64,000 nucleotides of DNA, taken from contig NZ_CP043661.1 in the NCBI RefSeq assembly GCF_014217565.1, positions 1,302,001 through 1,366,000 on the forward strand, written 5' to 3'. Both the position numbers and the translations under genes were made by a program. This DNA is from Kribbella qitaiheensis (lineage in GTDB: Bacteria > Actinomycetota > Actinomycetes > Propionibacteriales > Kribbellaceae). A model generated the notes under the pieces. That model saw nothing but the letters and a program-made list of their open reading frames with translations. It searched no databases and had not been told where the DNA came from. Shown here piece by piece: positions 36,134 through 45,248 of the stretch; position 1 is the first letter of the stretch; each line of letters starts with the position of its first letter.

Positions 36134-36952
36134 TCAGGCCCCGACCTCGAAGCGAGCGAACCGCTTGACGGTCACGCCGGCCGCGTCCAGAACTGCCTTC
36201 ACGGTCTTCTTGTTCTCCTGGACCGACGACTGCTCGAGCAGCACGACCTCCTTGTAGAAGCCGTTCACCCGACCCTCGACGATCTTCGGCAGTGCCTGCT
36301 CCGGCTTGCCCTCTTCACGGGCGGTCGCCTCGGCGATCCGCTTCTCGGACTCGACCGTCTCGGCCGGGACCTCGTCGCGGGTGGTGTACAGCGGTCGCAT
36401 CGCGGCGGCCTGCATGGCCGCGCCACGCGCCGCGTCGATGTTGTCGCCCTCGAACTCGACCAGCACGCCCACCTGGGCCGGCAGGTCGGCGGCACGCTTG
36501 TGCATGTACGCCGCGACCTTGCCGTCGAAGACGGCGACCTTGCCGAGCTCGAGCTTCTCACCGATCACCGCGGCCAGGGCCTCGATGTTCTCGGCGACGC
36601 TCTTGCCGTCGGCCAGCTTCTCGCCGAGCAGACCCTCGACGTCACCGACCTTGCTGGCCGAGGCGTGCGCGACGATGTCGGCCGCGAGCTGCTGGAACTG
36701 CTCGTTCTTGGCGACGAAGTCGGTCTCGCAGTTGAACTGGACCATCGCGTTCTCTGCGGCGGCCACCAGGCCGTTGGTCGCGGAACGCTCGGCGCCACGC
36801 TTGGCGGCCTTGGCCGCGCCGTGGATGCGCAGCTCCTCGATCGCCTTCTCGAAGTCGCCGTCGGTGCTCTCGAGGGCCTTCTTCGCATCCATCATGCCCG
36901 CGCCCGTTGCGTCGCGGAGCTTCTTGACGTCAGCGGCGGTGTAGTTCGCCAT
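36134..36952 (-). CDS. tsf: Elongation factor Ts
   Basis: EF-Ts is the nucleotide exchange factor for EF-Tu. The 272-residue protein from ATG 36952 has the N-terminal UBA-like module [20 protein letters not shown] with the conserved [17 protein letters not shown], then [20 protein letters not shown] and the dimerisation domain ending [16 protein letters not shown], then [15 protein letters not shown]. Length and motifs are normal. It lies 141 bp downstream of rpsB, with which it is probably co-transcribed. Confidence 0.97.
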   Translation of the reverse strand: MANYTAADVKKLRDATGAGMMDAKKALESTDGDFEKAIEELRIHGAAKAAKRGAERSATNGLVAAAENAMVQFNCETDFVAKNEQFQQLAADIVAHASASKVGDVEGLLGEKLADGKSVAENIEALAAVIGEKLELGKVAVFDGKVAAYMHKRAADLPAQVGVLVEFEGDNIDAARGAAMQAAAMRPLYTTRDEVPAETVESEKRIAEATAREEGKPEQALPKIVEGRVNGFYKEVVLLEQSSVQENKKTVKAVLDAAGVTVKRFARFEVGA

Positions 36953-37093
36953 TCCTCGTTCTCTCGTCTGTGTGGTGCGTCAGCTGGTGGAGTTAGCCGC
37001 CCGGGCCGGGGCCGGTGGCTGGTCGCCGCCCGGTGCCTGCGCCGGCCTCCGCAGTACGGGGGCCGGCTACAGCAACGAACGGAGACAGGCCGA

Positions 37094-38161
37094 TCAGGCG
37101 TCGGTCTTCGGCGCTTCCGCGTCGGTGGCCTCGGCAGCCGGCGCCTCGACAGCGGCGGCTTCGGCGGCCGGAGCCTCGGTGGCCTCGACCTCGGCGGCCG
37201 GGGCCTCGTCAGTCTTGACCTCGGCGGCCGGGGCCTCGTCAGCCTTGACCTCGGCGGCCGGAGCCTCGTCAGCCTTGACCTCGGCGGCCGGAGCCTCTTC
37301 GGTCTTCACCTCGGCCGCGGGGGCCTCGTCGGCCTTGGCTTCGTCGGCCTTGGCCTCGTCGGCCTTGGCCTCGGTGGCGGCGCCGTTCTGGCTCTCCAGC
37401 AACTCGCGCTCCCAAGCAGCCATCGGCTCCTCGGCACCCAGCTCCTCGCCGGCCGCGGCCGCGCCCTGGCCGCCACGCGACATCAGGCCATCGGCGACGG
37501 CGTCGGCGATCACGCGGGTCAGCAGGCCGACCGAACGGATCGCGTCGTCGTTGCCCGGGATCGGGAAGTCGACCTCGTCCGGGTCGCAGTTGGTGTCGAG
37601 GATGCCGATGATCGGCAGCTTGAGCTTGCGCGCCTCGTCAACGGCGAGGTGCTCCTTCTTGGTGTCGACGATCCAGACAGCGGCCGGAACGCGGGCCATG
37701 TCGCGGATACCACCGAGGGTCTTGAGCAGCTTGATGTACTCGCGACGCTTCTGCAGGAGCTCCTTCTTCGTCACACCGGAGGCGGCGACGTCGTCGAAGT
37801 CCAGCAGCTCGAGCTCCTTCATCCGCTGGAGCCGCTTGCTGACGGTCTGGAAGTTGGTGAGCATGCCGCCCAGCCAGCGCTGGTTCACGTACGGCATGCC
37901 GACGCGGGTCGCCTGCTCGGCGATCGCTTCCTGCGCCTGCTTCTTGGTGCCGACGAACAGGATCGCGCCACCGGAGGCGACGGTGCTCCGGATGAACTCG
38001 TAGGCGCGGTCGATGTACGACAGCGACTGCTGCAGGTCGATGATGTAGATGCCGTTGCGCTCGGTGAAGATGAATCGCTTCATCTTCGGGTTCCAACGAC
38101 GGGTCTGGTGCCCGAAGTGGACGCCGCTCTCGAGCAGCTGCTTCATGGTCACGACGGCCAT
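37094..38161 (-). CDS. rpsB: Ribosomal protein S2 with long acidic C-terminal repeat extension
   Basis: S2 is a 30S subunit protein. ATG 38161 has AGGAGG upstream, giving [32 protein letters not shown]. The canonical protein covers about residues 1-260 (NVNQ-type region [40 protein letters not shown]). The remaining 90-100 residues are a low-complexity tail of Ala/Glu/Asp/Lys/Pro repeats ([20 protein letters not shown]). S2 proteins of actinobacteria often carry acidic Ala-rich tails, but this one is long. The frame up to 38182 upstream is unsupported. First gene of the rpsB-tsf-pyrH-frr cluster. Confidence 0.96.
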   Translation of the reverse strand: MAVVTMKQLLESGVHFGHQTRRWNPKMKRFIFTERNGIYIIDLQQSLSYIDRAYEFIRSTVASGGAILFVGTKKQAQEAIAEQATRVGMPYVNQRWLGGMLTNFQTVSKRLQRMKELELLDFDDVAASGVTKKELLQKRREYIKLLKTLGGIRDMARVPAAVWIVDTKKEHLAVDEARKLKLPIIGILDTNCDPDEVDFPIPGNDDAIRSVGLLTRVIADAVADGLMSRGGQGAAAAGEELGAEEPMAAWERELLESQNGAATEAKADEAKADEAKADEAPAAEVKTEEAPAAEVKADEAPAAEVKADEAPAAEVKTDEAPAAEVEATEAPAAEAAAVEAPAAEATDAEAPKTDA

Positions 38162-38445
38162 GAGGTGGTCCTCCTGTCGCACCGATCACTCGAACGGTGC
38201 TTGTTCGGTTGTCCCGCGCCGGACCGGATGGTCCGCCGCGCCTGACGCCCGCCACGATCCTCCACCCGGCGAGCCGGGACCTAGGAGTTTCGGGGTTATG
38301 CAGGCGTGCGTAGTCGACCCACTCACGTGGGACGCCACCAAAAGTCTACGTGAGACAAGACCCCAGGTCGAACCGGCCCACCCGCTCATCCACAACCCCC
38401 CAATCCACCCCTCCCAACCCCTACTTCCCCGGCACATTCCAAGAC

Positions 38446-39593
38446 ATGCCCCTAGACCCCGGAACCACCCGTCCCACCGCCACCCACGCCGTCCTCGCGA
38501 CCATCACTTTCGCCCTGATCGCCCTCGCCCACCTCAGCCTCGCCTCACCACCCACCTCCGCCCCACCACCCGGCGCCTCGCAGTCGGCCGCCTCCAACTA
38601 CGCCCACGTCCCCGCTCCACCACCGACTACCCGCGTCCGCACCCCGCAGTCGGCCACCTCCGCTCCGCTGCCGACCGCCTCCCCCGGCGCCTACGTCTCC
38701 ACCTCCCCGTCGGCCGCCTCGGCCGGACCTCCGGCCGCCGTCGCCACCTTTCGCGGCCCGCCGCCAGGCGCGGCGCCGCGCGGCGGCGTCTGGCCGCTCA
38801 GCCCTCGGCCGGAGATCGTCCGCGGCTTCGAACTCCCCGCGAAGCCATGGCTCCCCGGCCATCGCGGCCTCGACCTAGCGGGCTCCCCCGGCCAGCCTGT
38901 CCTCGCAGCCACCGCCGGCACGATCACGTACGCCGGTCCGCTGGCCGGCCGAGGCGTCGTCGTCGTAACCACCGGCCTCCTCCGCACCACCTACGAACCG
39001 GTCATCCCCTCAGTCCGCGTAGGCGCGACTGTCACCCCCGGCCAGCAACTCGGCACCCTCTCCCTCGCTGGCACCCACTGCCCACCCCACACCTGCCTCC
39101 ACTGGGGCCTCCGCAACGCAACCACCTACGTCAACCCCCTCACCCTCCTCACCTCCCGCCCCGTTCGCCTACTCCCCTCAGCCCAACCCCAGACCTCCCC
39201 GGCCCAGCCACCAACAGCCGACCCACCGCAGGCCCCACCCACGGGAACGTGCCCAGCAGGGCGCCCAGCACCAACCACCCAGCGAGTGGCGCGGAGCAGG
39301 CAGCACCCACCAGCCTCACGGGGGCGCCGACCAGCCGCCCAGCCCCGCGCACCAGCCCGCCCCGAGTGCGCAGCACGCTTCCAGCGAGCGGCATCGAGCA
39401 GGCTGCGGGCTCCAGCCCCGCAGGCGCACGCACTAGCTCTCCGGGCGAGCGCAGCACCGTTCCCGGCGACGGCAGCCTTCCCGCGGTGCGGAGCAGCCCG
39501 GCGGATCGAGGTACGGGCTCAGCGCCGGTCGCCGTGGTGGGCATCGGCGCCGTGCTTACCTTCGGCGGTGCACTCCTGATCAGGCGCCACTGA
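38446..39593 (+). CDS. Secreted/anchored M23 peptidase-like protein, probably frameshifted
   Basis: The ATG at 38446 starts an N-terminal membrane anchor or signal (ATHAVLATITFALIALAHLS). A Pro/Ala/Ser-rich linker and a lysostaphin-type M23 domain follow (RPEIVRGFELPAKPWLPGHR, GLDLAGSPGQPVLAA, THCPPHTCLHWGLRNATTYV), with the zinc-ligand patterns GHRGLDLA and HLHWG-like LHWG. After about residue 245 this frame becomes Arg/Ala-rich nonsense and stops at 39579. A neighbouring frame with normal actinomycete codon use continues as a Ser/Pro-rich stalk and a membrane span (VAVVGIGAVLTFGGALL) to 39593. A one-base shift near 39183-39240 is therefore likely. It is divergent from rpsB, as in related genomes. 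Confidence 0.75.
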
Positions 39594-39676
39594 TGAGCAC
39601 CGACCTCGGCCACCCACCGCGCGCCTGGTACTCAGCTCCCGGAGAGCCGCCTACTCAGAGCTCAGTTGCGCGGAGG

Positions 39677-40156
39677 TCAGCTGCCTTGGACGCGGGCTTG
39701 CCAGGCGTCTTCGTCGCGGGAGCGGCGCTCGACGCCGGCCGGAAGCTTGCCCTTGGCAAGGTCTGTCAGCGTGGTGTGCTCCAGCACATCGCGCAGGCTA
39801 GCCCGCGCAGCGATCCAGACCCGCTGCAGCACGACTGCCTGTTCGTTGTAGTCAACGCTCTCCGGCCGCACGCCGGAGATGCTGACGATCGGTCCGTCGA
39901 CCGCCCTCATCACATCGGCGACCGAGATGTTGTTCGGGTCGACGGCGAGCTTCCAGCCGCCGGACTGCCCACGCTGACTCGACAGCACCCCGGCCCGCCG
40001 CAAATCGGCGAGGATCCCTTGCAGGAAGCCGTGCGGAATGCCCTGGGCACGGCTGAGCTCCTCCGCGGAAACCACTGTGGGGTCGCTCGCCATCCAGCGC
40101 TGAGTGATCTCGATCAGCGCTCGCAACGCATAGTCAGACTTCGCCGAAACCCGCAT
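39677..40156 (-). CDS. Rrf2-family transcriptional regulator
   Basis: This 159-residue winged-helix protein of the Rrf2 family opens MRVSAKSDYALRALIEITQR. The helix-turn-helix is SAEELSRAQGIPHGFLQGIL followed by ADLRRAGVLSSQRGQSGGWK, and the wing is LAVDPNNISVADVMRAVDGP. The three cysteines that bind Fe-S clusters in IscR and NsrR are absent from the C-terminal loop, so it is not an Fe-S sensor of that kind and is closer to CymR-like members. Targets are unknown. ATG 40156. It is 31 bp upstream of nothing on its own strand except the intergenic space with xerC. Confidence 0.9.
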   Translation of the reverse strand: MRVSAKSDYALRALIEITQRWMASDPTVVSAEELSRAQGIPHGFLQGILADLRRAGVLSSQRGQSGGWKLAVDPNNISVADVMRAVDGPIVSISGVRPESVDYNEQAVVLQRVWIAARASLRDVLEHTTLTDLAKGKLPAGVERRSRDEDAWQARVQGS

Positions 40157-40187
40157 GCTCCGCAGTCTGCCCTATCCGGGGCTTCCG

Positions 40188-41132
40188 TCAGGCCCGTGGA
40201 TGGGCTTGTTCGTACGCGCGTCGCAGTCTCTCCCCCGAGACATGCGTATAGACCTGCGTCGTCGCGAGCGATGCGTGGCCGAGCAACTCCTGCACGCTGC
40301 GCAGGTCGGCGCCCCCTTCCAGCAGATGGGTGGCCGCCGTGTGACGCAGGCCGTGCGGCGACAGATCCGGCGCGTCGACCGCGTCGATCCTGGCGTGGAC
40401 CACCCGCCGTACGGTCCGCTGGTCGATCCGCCCGCCCCGCGCGCCGAGAAACAAAGCCGGCCCGCTCCCAGGCTGGATCAACTGGGGTCGCGCGGTCCGC
40501 ATCCACGTCTCCAGCGCGGCCGCCGCCGGTACGCCGTACGGGACAGAGCGCTCTTTGCGGCCCTTGCCGAAGACCCGCACCACGCGGCGGGAGGAGTCCA
40601 CTTCGTCGACATCGAGGGCACACAGCTCGCCGACCCGGATCCCGGTCGCATAGAGGAGTTCCATGATCGCCAGGTCGCGCAGTCCAACCGGGCTGCCGTC
40701 GTCGGCTGCGACCGCCGCGGCATCCATGACAGCTCTGGTGTCGGCCTGGCCGAGCACACCAGGCAGCGGCCTGTGCGGCTTGGGGCTGGCCAGCAGCGCG
40801 CCCGGGTCAGTCGCGATCCGGCCGGTCCGCTGTGCCCACGCGGTGAAGACCCGAGCCGCGGTGGCCCGGCGCGCCATCGTGCTGCGCGCCTTGCCCAGGC
40901 TCTGTTGCTTGGCGAGCCAGGAGCGCAGCCCCCGGATGTCGAGCCCGTTCAGATCAGCATCGTGACCAAGCCGAGTCAAATGATCCAGGAGGTCCGCGAT
41001 ATCACCGATGTAGGCTCGCACCGAATGTTTGCTGAGGTCTCTTTCCGCCGTCAAGTGCCGTTCGTAGTCAGCCAGTAACACAGTGAAATCTTCTGATAAA
41101 GCAGGGTTTCCGCTGACATCCTCCGGCGCCAT
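40188..41132 (-). CDS. xerC: XerC-type tyrosine recombinase
   Basis: XerC with XerD resolves chromosome dimers at dif during division. From ATG 41132 the product has 314 residues. An N-terminal SAM-like core-binding domain (LLADYERHLTAERDLSKHSV) precedes the catalytic domain with the R of YATGIRVGELCALDVDEVD, the K in VFGKGRKERSVPYG, HxxR as LSPHGLRHTAATHLLEGGAD and the H/Y pair in LLGHASLATTQVYTHVSGER. All five catalytic residues are visible. The location near rpsB and dprA matches the chromosomal XerC locus of actinobacteria, so this is more likely the housekeeping enzyme than a phage integrase. The start is uncertain by a few codons. Confidence 0.9.
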   Translation of the reverse strand: MAPEDVSGNPALSEDFTVLLADYERHLTAERDLSKHSVRAYIGDIADLLDHLTRLGHDADLNGLDIRGLRSWLAKQQSLGKARSTMARRATAARVFTAWAQRTGRIATDPGALLASPKPHRPLPGVLGQADTRAVMDAAAVAADDGSPVGLRDLAIMELLYATGIRVGELCALDVDEVDSSRRVVRVFGKGRKERSVPYGVPAAAALETWMRTARPQLIQPGSGPALFLGARGGRIDQRTVRRVVHARIDAVDAPDLSPHGLRHTAATHLLEGGADLRSVQELLGHASLATTQVYTHVSGERLRRAYEQAHPRA

Positions 41133-41267
41133 GACTCGACCATGCGGGAGTCTCCCCGGCATCGCAAGCCACCGCGCTGGTCGTGACAAAGGAGGTCTGG
41201 TCCGTAGACCAATGGTCGACTACTGTTCGGCCCGATTGCCCTAGTAGCAACGGAGGCACCCCTGACC

Positions 41268-42891
41268 ATGGCCCCCTCAGCGAACGGACAGACCGTAGGC
41301 CGGCGCCTGCCGGTCGAGTCGGCGTTCACTAGAGTCGAGGATGCGAGGCACCGTCTGCCACGCCTGTTCGGTCGGCGCGACCTAGTCGTGCTCGGCCTCG
41401 GCGTGATGATCGGCTCCGGCATCTTCAGCCTCAGCGGCAAGGAAGCGGCGACCGTCGCCGGCCCTGCCGTGATTTTGTCATTCCTGATCGCAGCGCTTGT
41501 CTGTGTGCTCGCGGCCGCCTGCTATGCCGAACTGTCCTCGACGATCCCGGTTTCTGGTAGTGCCTACACCTTCAGTTATGTGGCGTTCGGCGAGATGTGG
41601 GCCTGGCTGGTCGGCTGGGCGCTCGTACTCGAGCTCGTCACCGCGGCCGCGATCGTGGCCCGGGTCTGGTCTGCCTACTTCCTGGCGACCCTGAACGGGT
41701 TCGGCGTCACGCTGCCGGACAACCTGGCCCAGTTCTTCGGCCCCGAGGCCAAGGTGAACCTGGTCGCGCCGCTGCTGTTGCTGCTGCTGACCGCGATGAT
41801 CGTGACCGGCACCAAGCTGTCGTCCCGGGTGCTGACCATCGTCGTGGCGGCGAAGGTCGCCGTGATCCTGCTGGTCGTCATCATCGGCGCCACGCACATC
41901 AACTGGGCGAACTACCACCCCTTCATCCCGATGAGCCGGGCCCGCGCCCGCCGCTGCCAGCCCGACGTTGCTCAGCTGGATCGTGGACTCCTCGTTCGGC
42001 TCGTTCGGCGTGATGGGCATCTTCACCGCGGCCAGCTCGATCGTGTTCGCCTTCATCGGCTTCGACCTGATCGCGACCGCGTCCGAGGACGCCAGGAACC
42101 CGCGCAAGACGGTCCCGCAGGGCATGCTGCTCGGCGTCGGCGCCGTCACCATCCTGTACGTCGCGATGGCGGTGGTGCTGGTCGGTCTGCGGCCGTACGC
42201 CCTGCTCGGTGGCGCCGCACCGGTCTCCGAGGCGATGGACGCGGTCGGGGTCGGCTGGGCTGCCGATGTGGTCAACCTCGGAGCCCTACTCGCGTTGATG
42301 ACCGTGATCATGGTGGTGCTGATCGCTCAGAGCCGGGTGCTGTTCAACATGGGTCGTGACGGGCTGCTGCCGAAGAGCCTGGGCCGGGTCAGCCGGGTCT
42401 ACTCCTCGCCCGCCCGTGCCGCCAGCGCGGCAGGCGTCGCGGCTGTCGTCCTCACCCTGTACCCGAAGGTGGTCGACCTCGAAGAGCTGCTCGTCATCGG
42501 TGCCCTGTTCTGCTTCGCCTTCTGTGCGGTCGGCGTGCTCAGGCTCCGGCGGACCGAGCCGAACCTCGAGCGTGGCTTCCGGGTGCCGATGGTGCCGCTC
42601 GTCCCGCTGCTCTCGCTCGGCGCGACGCTGTGGCTGATGCTCAACCTGAAGACGAGCACCTGGTGGATGTTCATCGTCTGGATGGTCTTCGGCCTCGCCG
42701 TGTACGGCCTCTACGGCCGCTGGCACAGCCGGCTGGCGAACGAGGAGAGCTGGGACTTCGAGATCGGTGACACCGATCCGGGCCGCGGCGGCCTGCAGGC
42801 GATCCGGCCCATCGACACGCCGGACACCTCCGAGCTCCGGGCGGTCCGTACGCCGCCCAAGTCCAACCGCGGCAAGCACATGCGCAACTGA
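41268..42891 (+). CDS. APC-family amino-acid permease, frameshifted in mid-gene
   Basis: The ATG at 41268 follows GGAGG closely. The first part covers the opening spans of a basic/cationic-type APC transporter (RRDLVVLGLGVMIGSGIFSL with the GSGIF motif of TM1, SGSAYTFSYVAFGEMWAWLV, then TKLSSRVLTIVVAAKVAVIL). Near 41938-41965 the frame fails at a run of C and G. The second part continues one frame over from LLSWIVDSSFGSFGVMGIFT through FAFIGFDLIATASEDARNPR to TPPKSNRGKHMRN at 42891. Together they give about 540 residues, the family size with twelve spans. One extra base would explain the shift. The substrate is unknown. Confidence 0.85.
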
Positions 42892-42969
42892 GCCAGTTGT
42901 CCACAGGCTCGAACTCGGAGCTGAAATCGGCGGCGATCCCGGCATGTTCTTAGCCGGAGGTGGTCACCG

Positions 42970-43326
42970 ATGCGAGTCACGGAAGCAGTCGGGCGGTACG
43001 GCGAGGAGCTCGCCGCGAAGTATCTGGTAGCCGCCGGTTTCGCCATTCTGGAGCGGAACTGGCGCTGCGAGCTGGGCGAGATCGACATCGTCGCCCGGGA
43101 CGGCGACACCCTGGTCGTCTGCGAGGTGAAGACCCGGCGGGGCCTGAACTACGGCTCTCCGCTGGAGTCCATCACCTACCGCAAACTCGCGACGCTGCGC
43201 GGTCTGGCCGGCCGCTGGCTGCATCAGCACAGCATGCGGCCACCGCAGGTGCGGATAGATGTCGTCGCCGTCCTCATCCCGCACGGCAGCCGGCCGACCG
43301 TCGAGCACGTCAAGGGCGTGGCCTGA
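42970..43326 (+). CDS. YraN/UPF0102-family protein
   Basis: This 118-residue nuclease-fold protein is from ATG 42970 with GGAGGTG upstream. It carries the family pattern YGEELAAKYLVAAGFAILER, NWRCELGEIDIVARDGDTLV, VCEVKTRRG, in which the G-E-I-D and E-V-K-x-R residues correspond to an endonuclease-like active site. Biochemical function is not settled; the gene is nearly always beside comM and dprA, as here. Its TGA overlaps the comM ATG, so they are translationally coupled. Confidence 0.93.
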   Translation: MRVTEAVGRYGEELAAKYLVAAGFAILERNWRCELGEIDIVARDGDTLVVCEVKTRRGLNYGSPLESITYRKLATLRGLAGRWLHQHSMRPPQVRIDVVAVLIPHGSRPTVEHVKGVA

Positions 43327-44891
43327 TGCCCCTTGCTCAGGCGTGGTCCGTCGCCCTGGTCGGCCTGGAAGGGCACCTCGTCGAGATCGAGGCCGACATC
43401 GCGCAGGGACTGCCGAAAACGACTCTGATCGGCTTGCCGGACACCTCGTTGTCAGAGGCAAGAGATCGGGTGCGCGCCGCGGTCGTCAATTCCGGCGAGC
43501 GGTTCCCGGACCGCAAGGTGACCATCGGCCTGTCCCCCGCCACCCTGCCCAAGACCGGCTCGCACTACGACGTCGCGATCGCCTGCGCCCTGCTGGCCGC
43601 CGCCGGTGTCGTCGAAGGCGAGCGGCTGCGACAGGTTGCGATTATCGGCGAGCTCGGTCTCGACGGCCGGGTCCGCGAGGTGCGCGGAGCGCTCGCGATG
43701 ACGCTGGCGGCGGCCCGTTCCGGCTTCGAGCGGATCGTCGTTCCGGAGTTGAACGCGGGTGAGGCGCGGCTGGTGCCCGGGATCTCGGTCTACGGCGTCC
43801 GTTCACTGCGCCAGGTGCTCGCCATTCTCCGTGGAGCCGAGGTTCCCGACGAGGAGCCGCCCCGGGCCGAGCCAAGGCTGCTCTCCGAATCGCTGACCCG
43901 CGTTCCCGAAGTGGATCTCGACGATGTGCTCGGTCAGCACGAGGGCCGGCGTGCGATCGAAGCTGCCGCCGCCGGCGGTCATCACCTCTACCTCCACGGT
44001 CCGCCCGGCTCGGGCAAGACGATGCTCGCTGAACGCCTGGCCGGCCTGATGCCGGACCTCAGCACCGACGACTCGCTGGAGGTGTCGGCGGTGCATTCGC
44101 TCGCCGGCCTCCTCACCGGCGACGCCGAGCTCGTGGTCAGGCCGCCCTTCATCGCACCACACCACACCGCTTCTCTGGCCAGCCTGGTCGGCGGCGGCTC
44201 GGGGATGCCTCGTCCCGGAGCCATCAGCTGTGCCCACCGGGGCATCCTCTTCATCGACGAGGCGCCGGAGATGCATCCGCTGACCCTCGACACCCTGCGC
44301 CAGCCGCTGGAGTCCGGGTTCATCGAGGTGCACCGGGCGGCCGCCGTTGCGAAGTTCCCGGCCAGGTTCATGCTCGTGCTCGCGGCCAATCCCTGTCCCT
44401 GCGGCCAGTCCGGTACGCCGTACGGGATCTGCAGTTGCACTCCGCAGGTCCTCACCCGCTACCGGCAACGGATCAGCGGACCGATCAAGGACCGGCTCGA
44501 CATCCAGCGTCAGATCCTGCCCGCAACGCGTGGAGGACAGAACGGCGAGAAGCCAGAGTCCACCGCCGTCGTCGCCGAGCGGGTGAAAGCCGCCCGTGAC
44601 CGGCAGACCTTCCGCTACCGCGATACCGGCTGGTTGCTGAACAGCCAGGTCCCCGGACCGCTGCTCAGACGGCAGTTCCAGCTCGACCCCGACAGCCAGA
44701 AGATGCTCGAGAGCCTCTACACCGAAGGCCGCCTCACCGCCCGCGGCTTCGACCGCGTCGTCCGCCTCGCCTGGACCCTCGCCGACCTCGAAGGCGCCAA
44801 CCAGCCAACCCCCGACCTAACCCACCAGGCCTACCAACTCCGCAGCGGCGAACCCCTGACCCCTTTAGCCGACCACAGACCAATCAGGTGA
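43326..44891 (+). CDS. comM: ComM/YifB Mg-chelatase-like AAA ATPase
   Basis: ComM-type proteins are hexameric helicases that promote branch migration during natural transformation and recombination. The 521-residue product starts MPLAQAWSVALVGLEGHLVE. It has an N-terminal Lon-protease-like fold region (SPATLPKTGSHYDVAIACAL), Walker A LHGPPGSGKTMLAERLAG near residue 220, Walker B GILFIDEAPEMH, and the cysteine-rich AANPCPCGQSGTPYGICSCT zinc-like patch. The Mg-chelatase C-terminal region follows (DRLDIQRQILPATRGG, GFDRVVRLAWTLADLEG). It is coupled to yraN and upstream of dprA. Confidence 0.95.
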   Translation: MPLAQAWSVALVGLEGHLVEIEADIAQGLPKTTLIGLPDTSLSEARDRVRAAVVNSGERFPDRKVTIGLSPATLPKTGSHYDVAIACALLAAAGVVEGERLRQVAIIGELGLDGRVREVRGALAMTLAAARSGFERIVVPELNAGEARLVPGISVYGVRSLRQVLAILRGAEVPDEEPPRAEPRLLSESLTRVPEVDLDDVLGQHEGRRAIEAAAAGGHHLYLHGPPGSGKTMLAERLAGLMPDLSTDDSLEVSAVHSLAGLLTGDAELVVRPPFIAPHHTASLASLVGGGSGMPRPGAISCAHRGILFIDEAPEMHPLTLDTLRQPLESGFIEVHRAAAVAKFPARFMLVLAANPCPCGQSGTPYGICSCTPQVLTRYRQRISGPIKDRLDIQRQILPATRGGQNGEKPESTAVVAERVKAARDRQTFRYRDTGWLLNSQVPGPLLRRQFQLDPDSQKMLESLYTEGRLTARGFDRVVRLAWTLADLEGANQPTPDLTHQAYQLRSGEPLTPLADHRPIR

Positions 44892-45067
44892 CCCCAAGAC
44901 CACCCCACCCCTCACCCGCGTGGCGCCGCCCCAACTAACCGGCGCTCGCTCCTCACCCTCGTAGCCGCCCACCCGATACCTCAAGCCCCGCTCTGCCCAC
45001 CAGCGCCGAATCCCCGCACTCCTTCTCATCGCCCTACTAGCCGACCACCGACCCATCAGGGGAACCC
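44861..45067. repeat. Direct repeat of the comM 3' end
   Basis: The last 34 bp around the comM stop (44861-44894, encoding LADHRPIR) recur in diverged form at 45032-45067, about 28 of 35 positions matching. The interval between copies has no recognised gene. It suggests that a small duplication or insertion separated comM from dprA. Confidence 0.6.
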
Positions 45068-45248
45068 AACGTGACAACCCCAACCTGTCCCTCGGCCGAC
45101 CTTTTCGTCCCGGGCCTCCACCCCCACGCCGAGCCCGAATCCGCCCCCGGCTCCCCAGCCTGCACCCACGCCTCCGCCTCCCCGGCCTGCACCCACGCCT
45201 GCACCTCCGCCTCCGCCCCCGTCGTCGGCTGTCTCAGTTGGCGGGCAC
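44892..45248 (+). other. comM-dprA spacer, no clear gene
   Basis: Canonical clusters have dprA directly after comM. Here 357 bp intervene, extremely C-rich on the plus strand. From GTG 45071 one frame reads VTTPTCPSADLF, and the dprA frame in the same region is a Pro/Ala-rich stretch without a start or a stop after 45074. The dprA N-terminus may therefore really begin at 45071, with a frameshift at one of the C5 runs near 45118-45125. I see no other gene. Confidence 0.5.

Noticed and set aside
36113..38245. A 710-codon plus-strand frame opposite tsf and rpsB, with Gly/Leu repeats
   Set aside because: The repeats are the complement of the rpsB Ala/Glu tail; tsf and rpsB are certain.
39149..39613. 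Minus-strand frame opposite the M23 tail
   Set aside because: Ala/Gly/Arg-rich, no ribosome-binding site; the plus strand has a membrane anchor and peptidase upstream.
40188..41132. XerC-like gene considered as a phage or island integrase
   Set aside because: There is no tRNA attachment site or phage cargo, and the position between rpsB and dprA is the standard chromosomal xerC locus.
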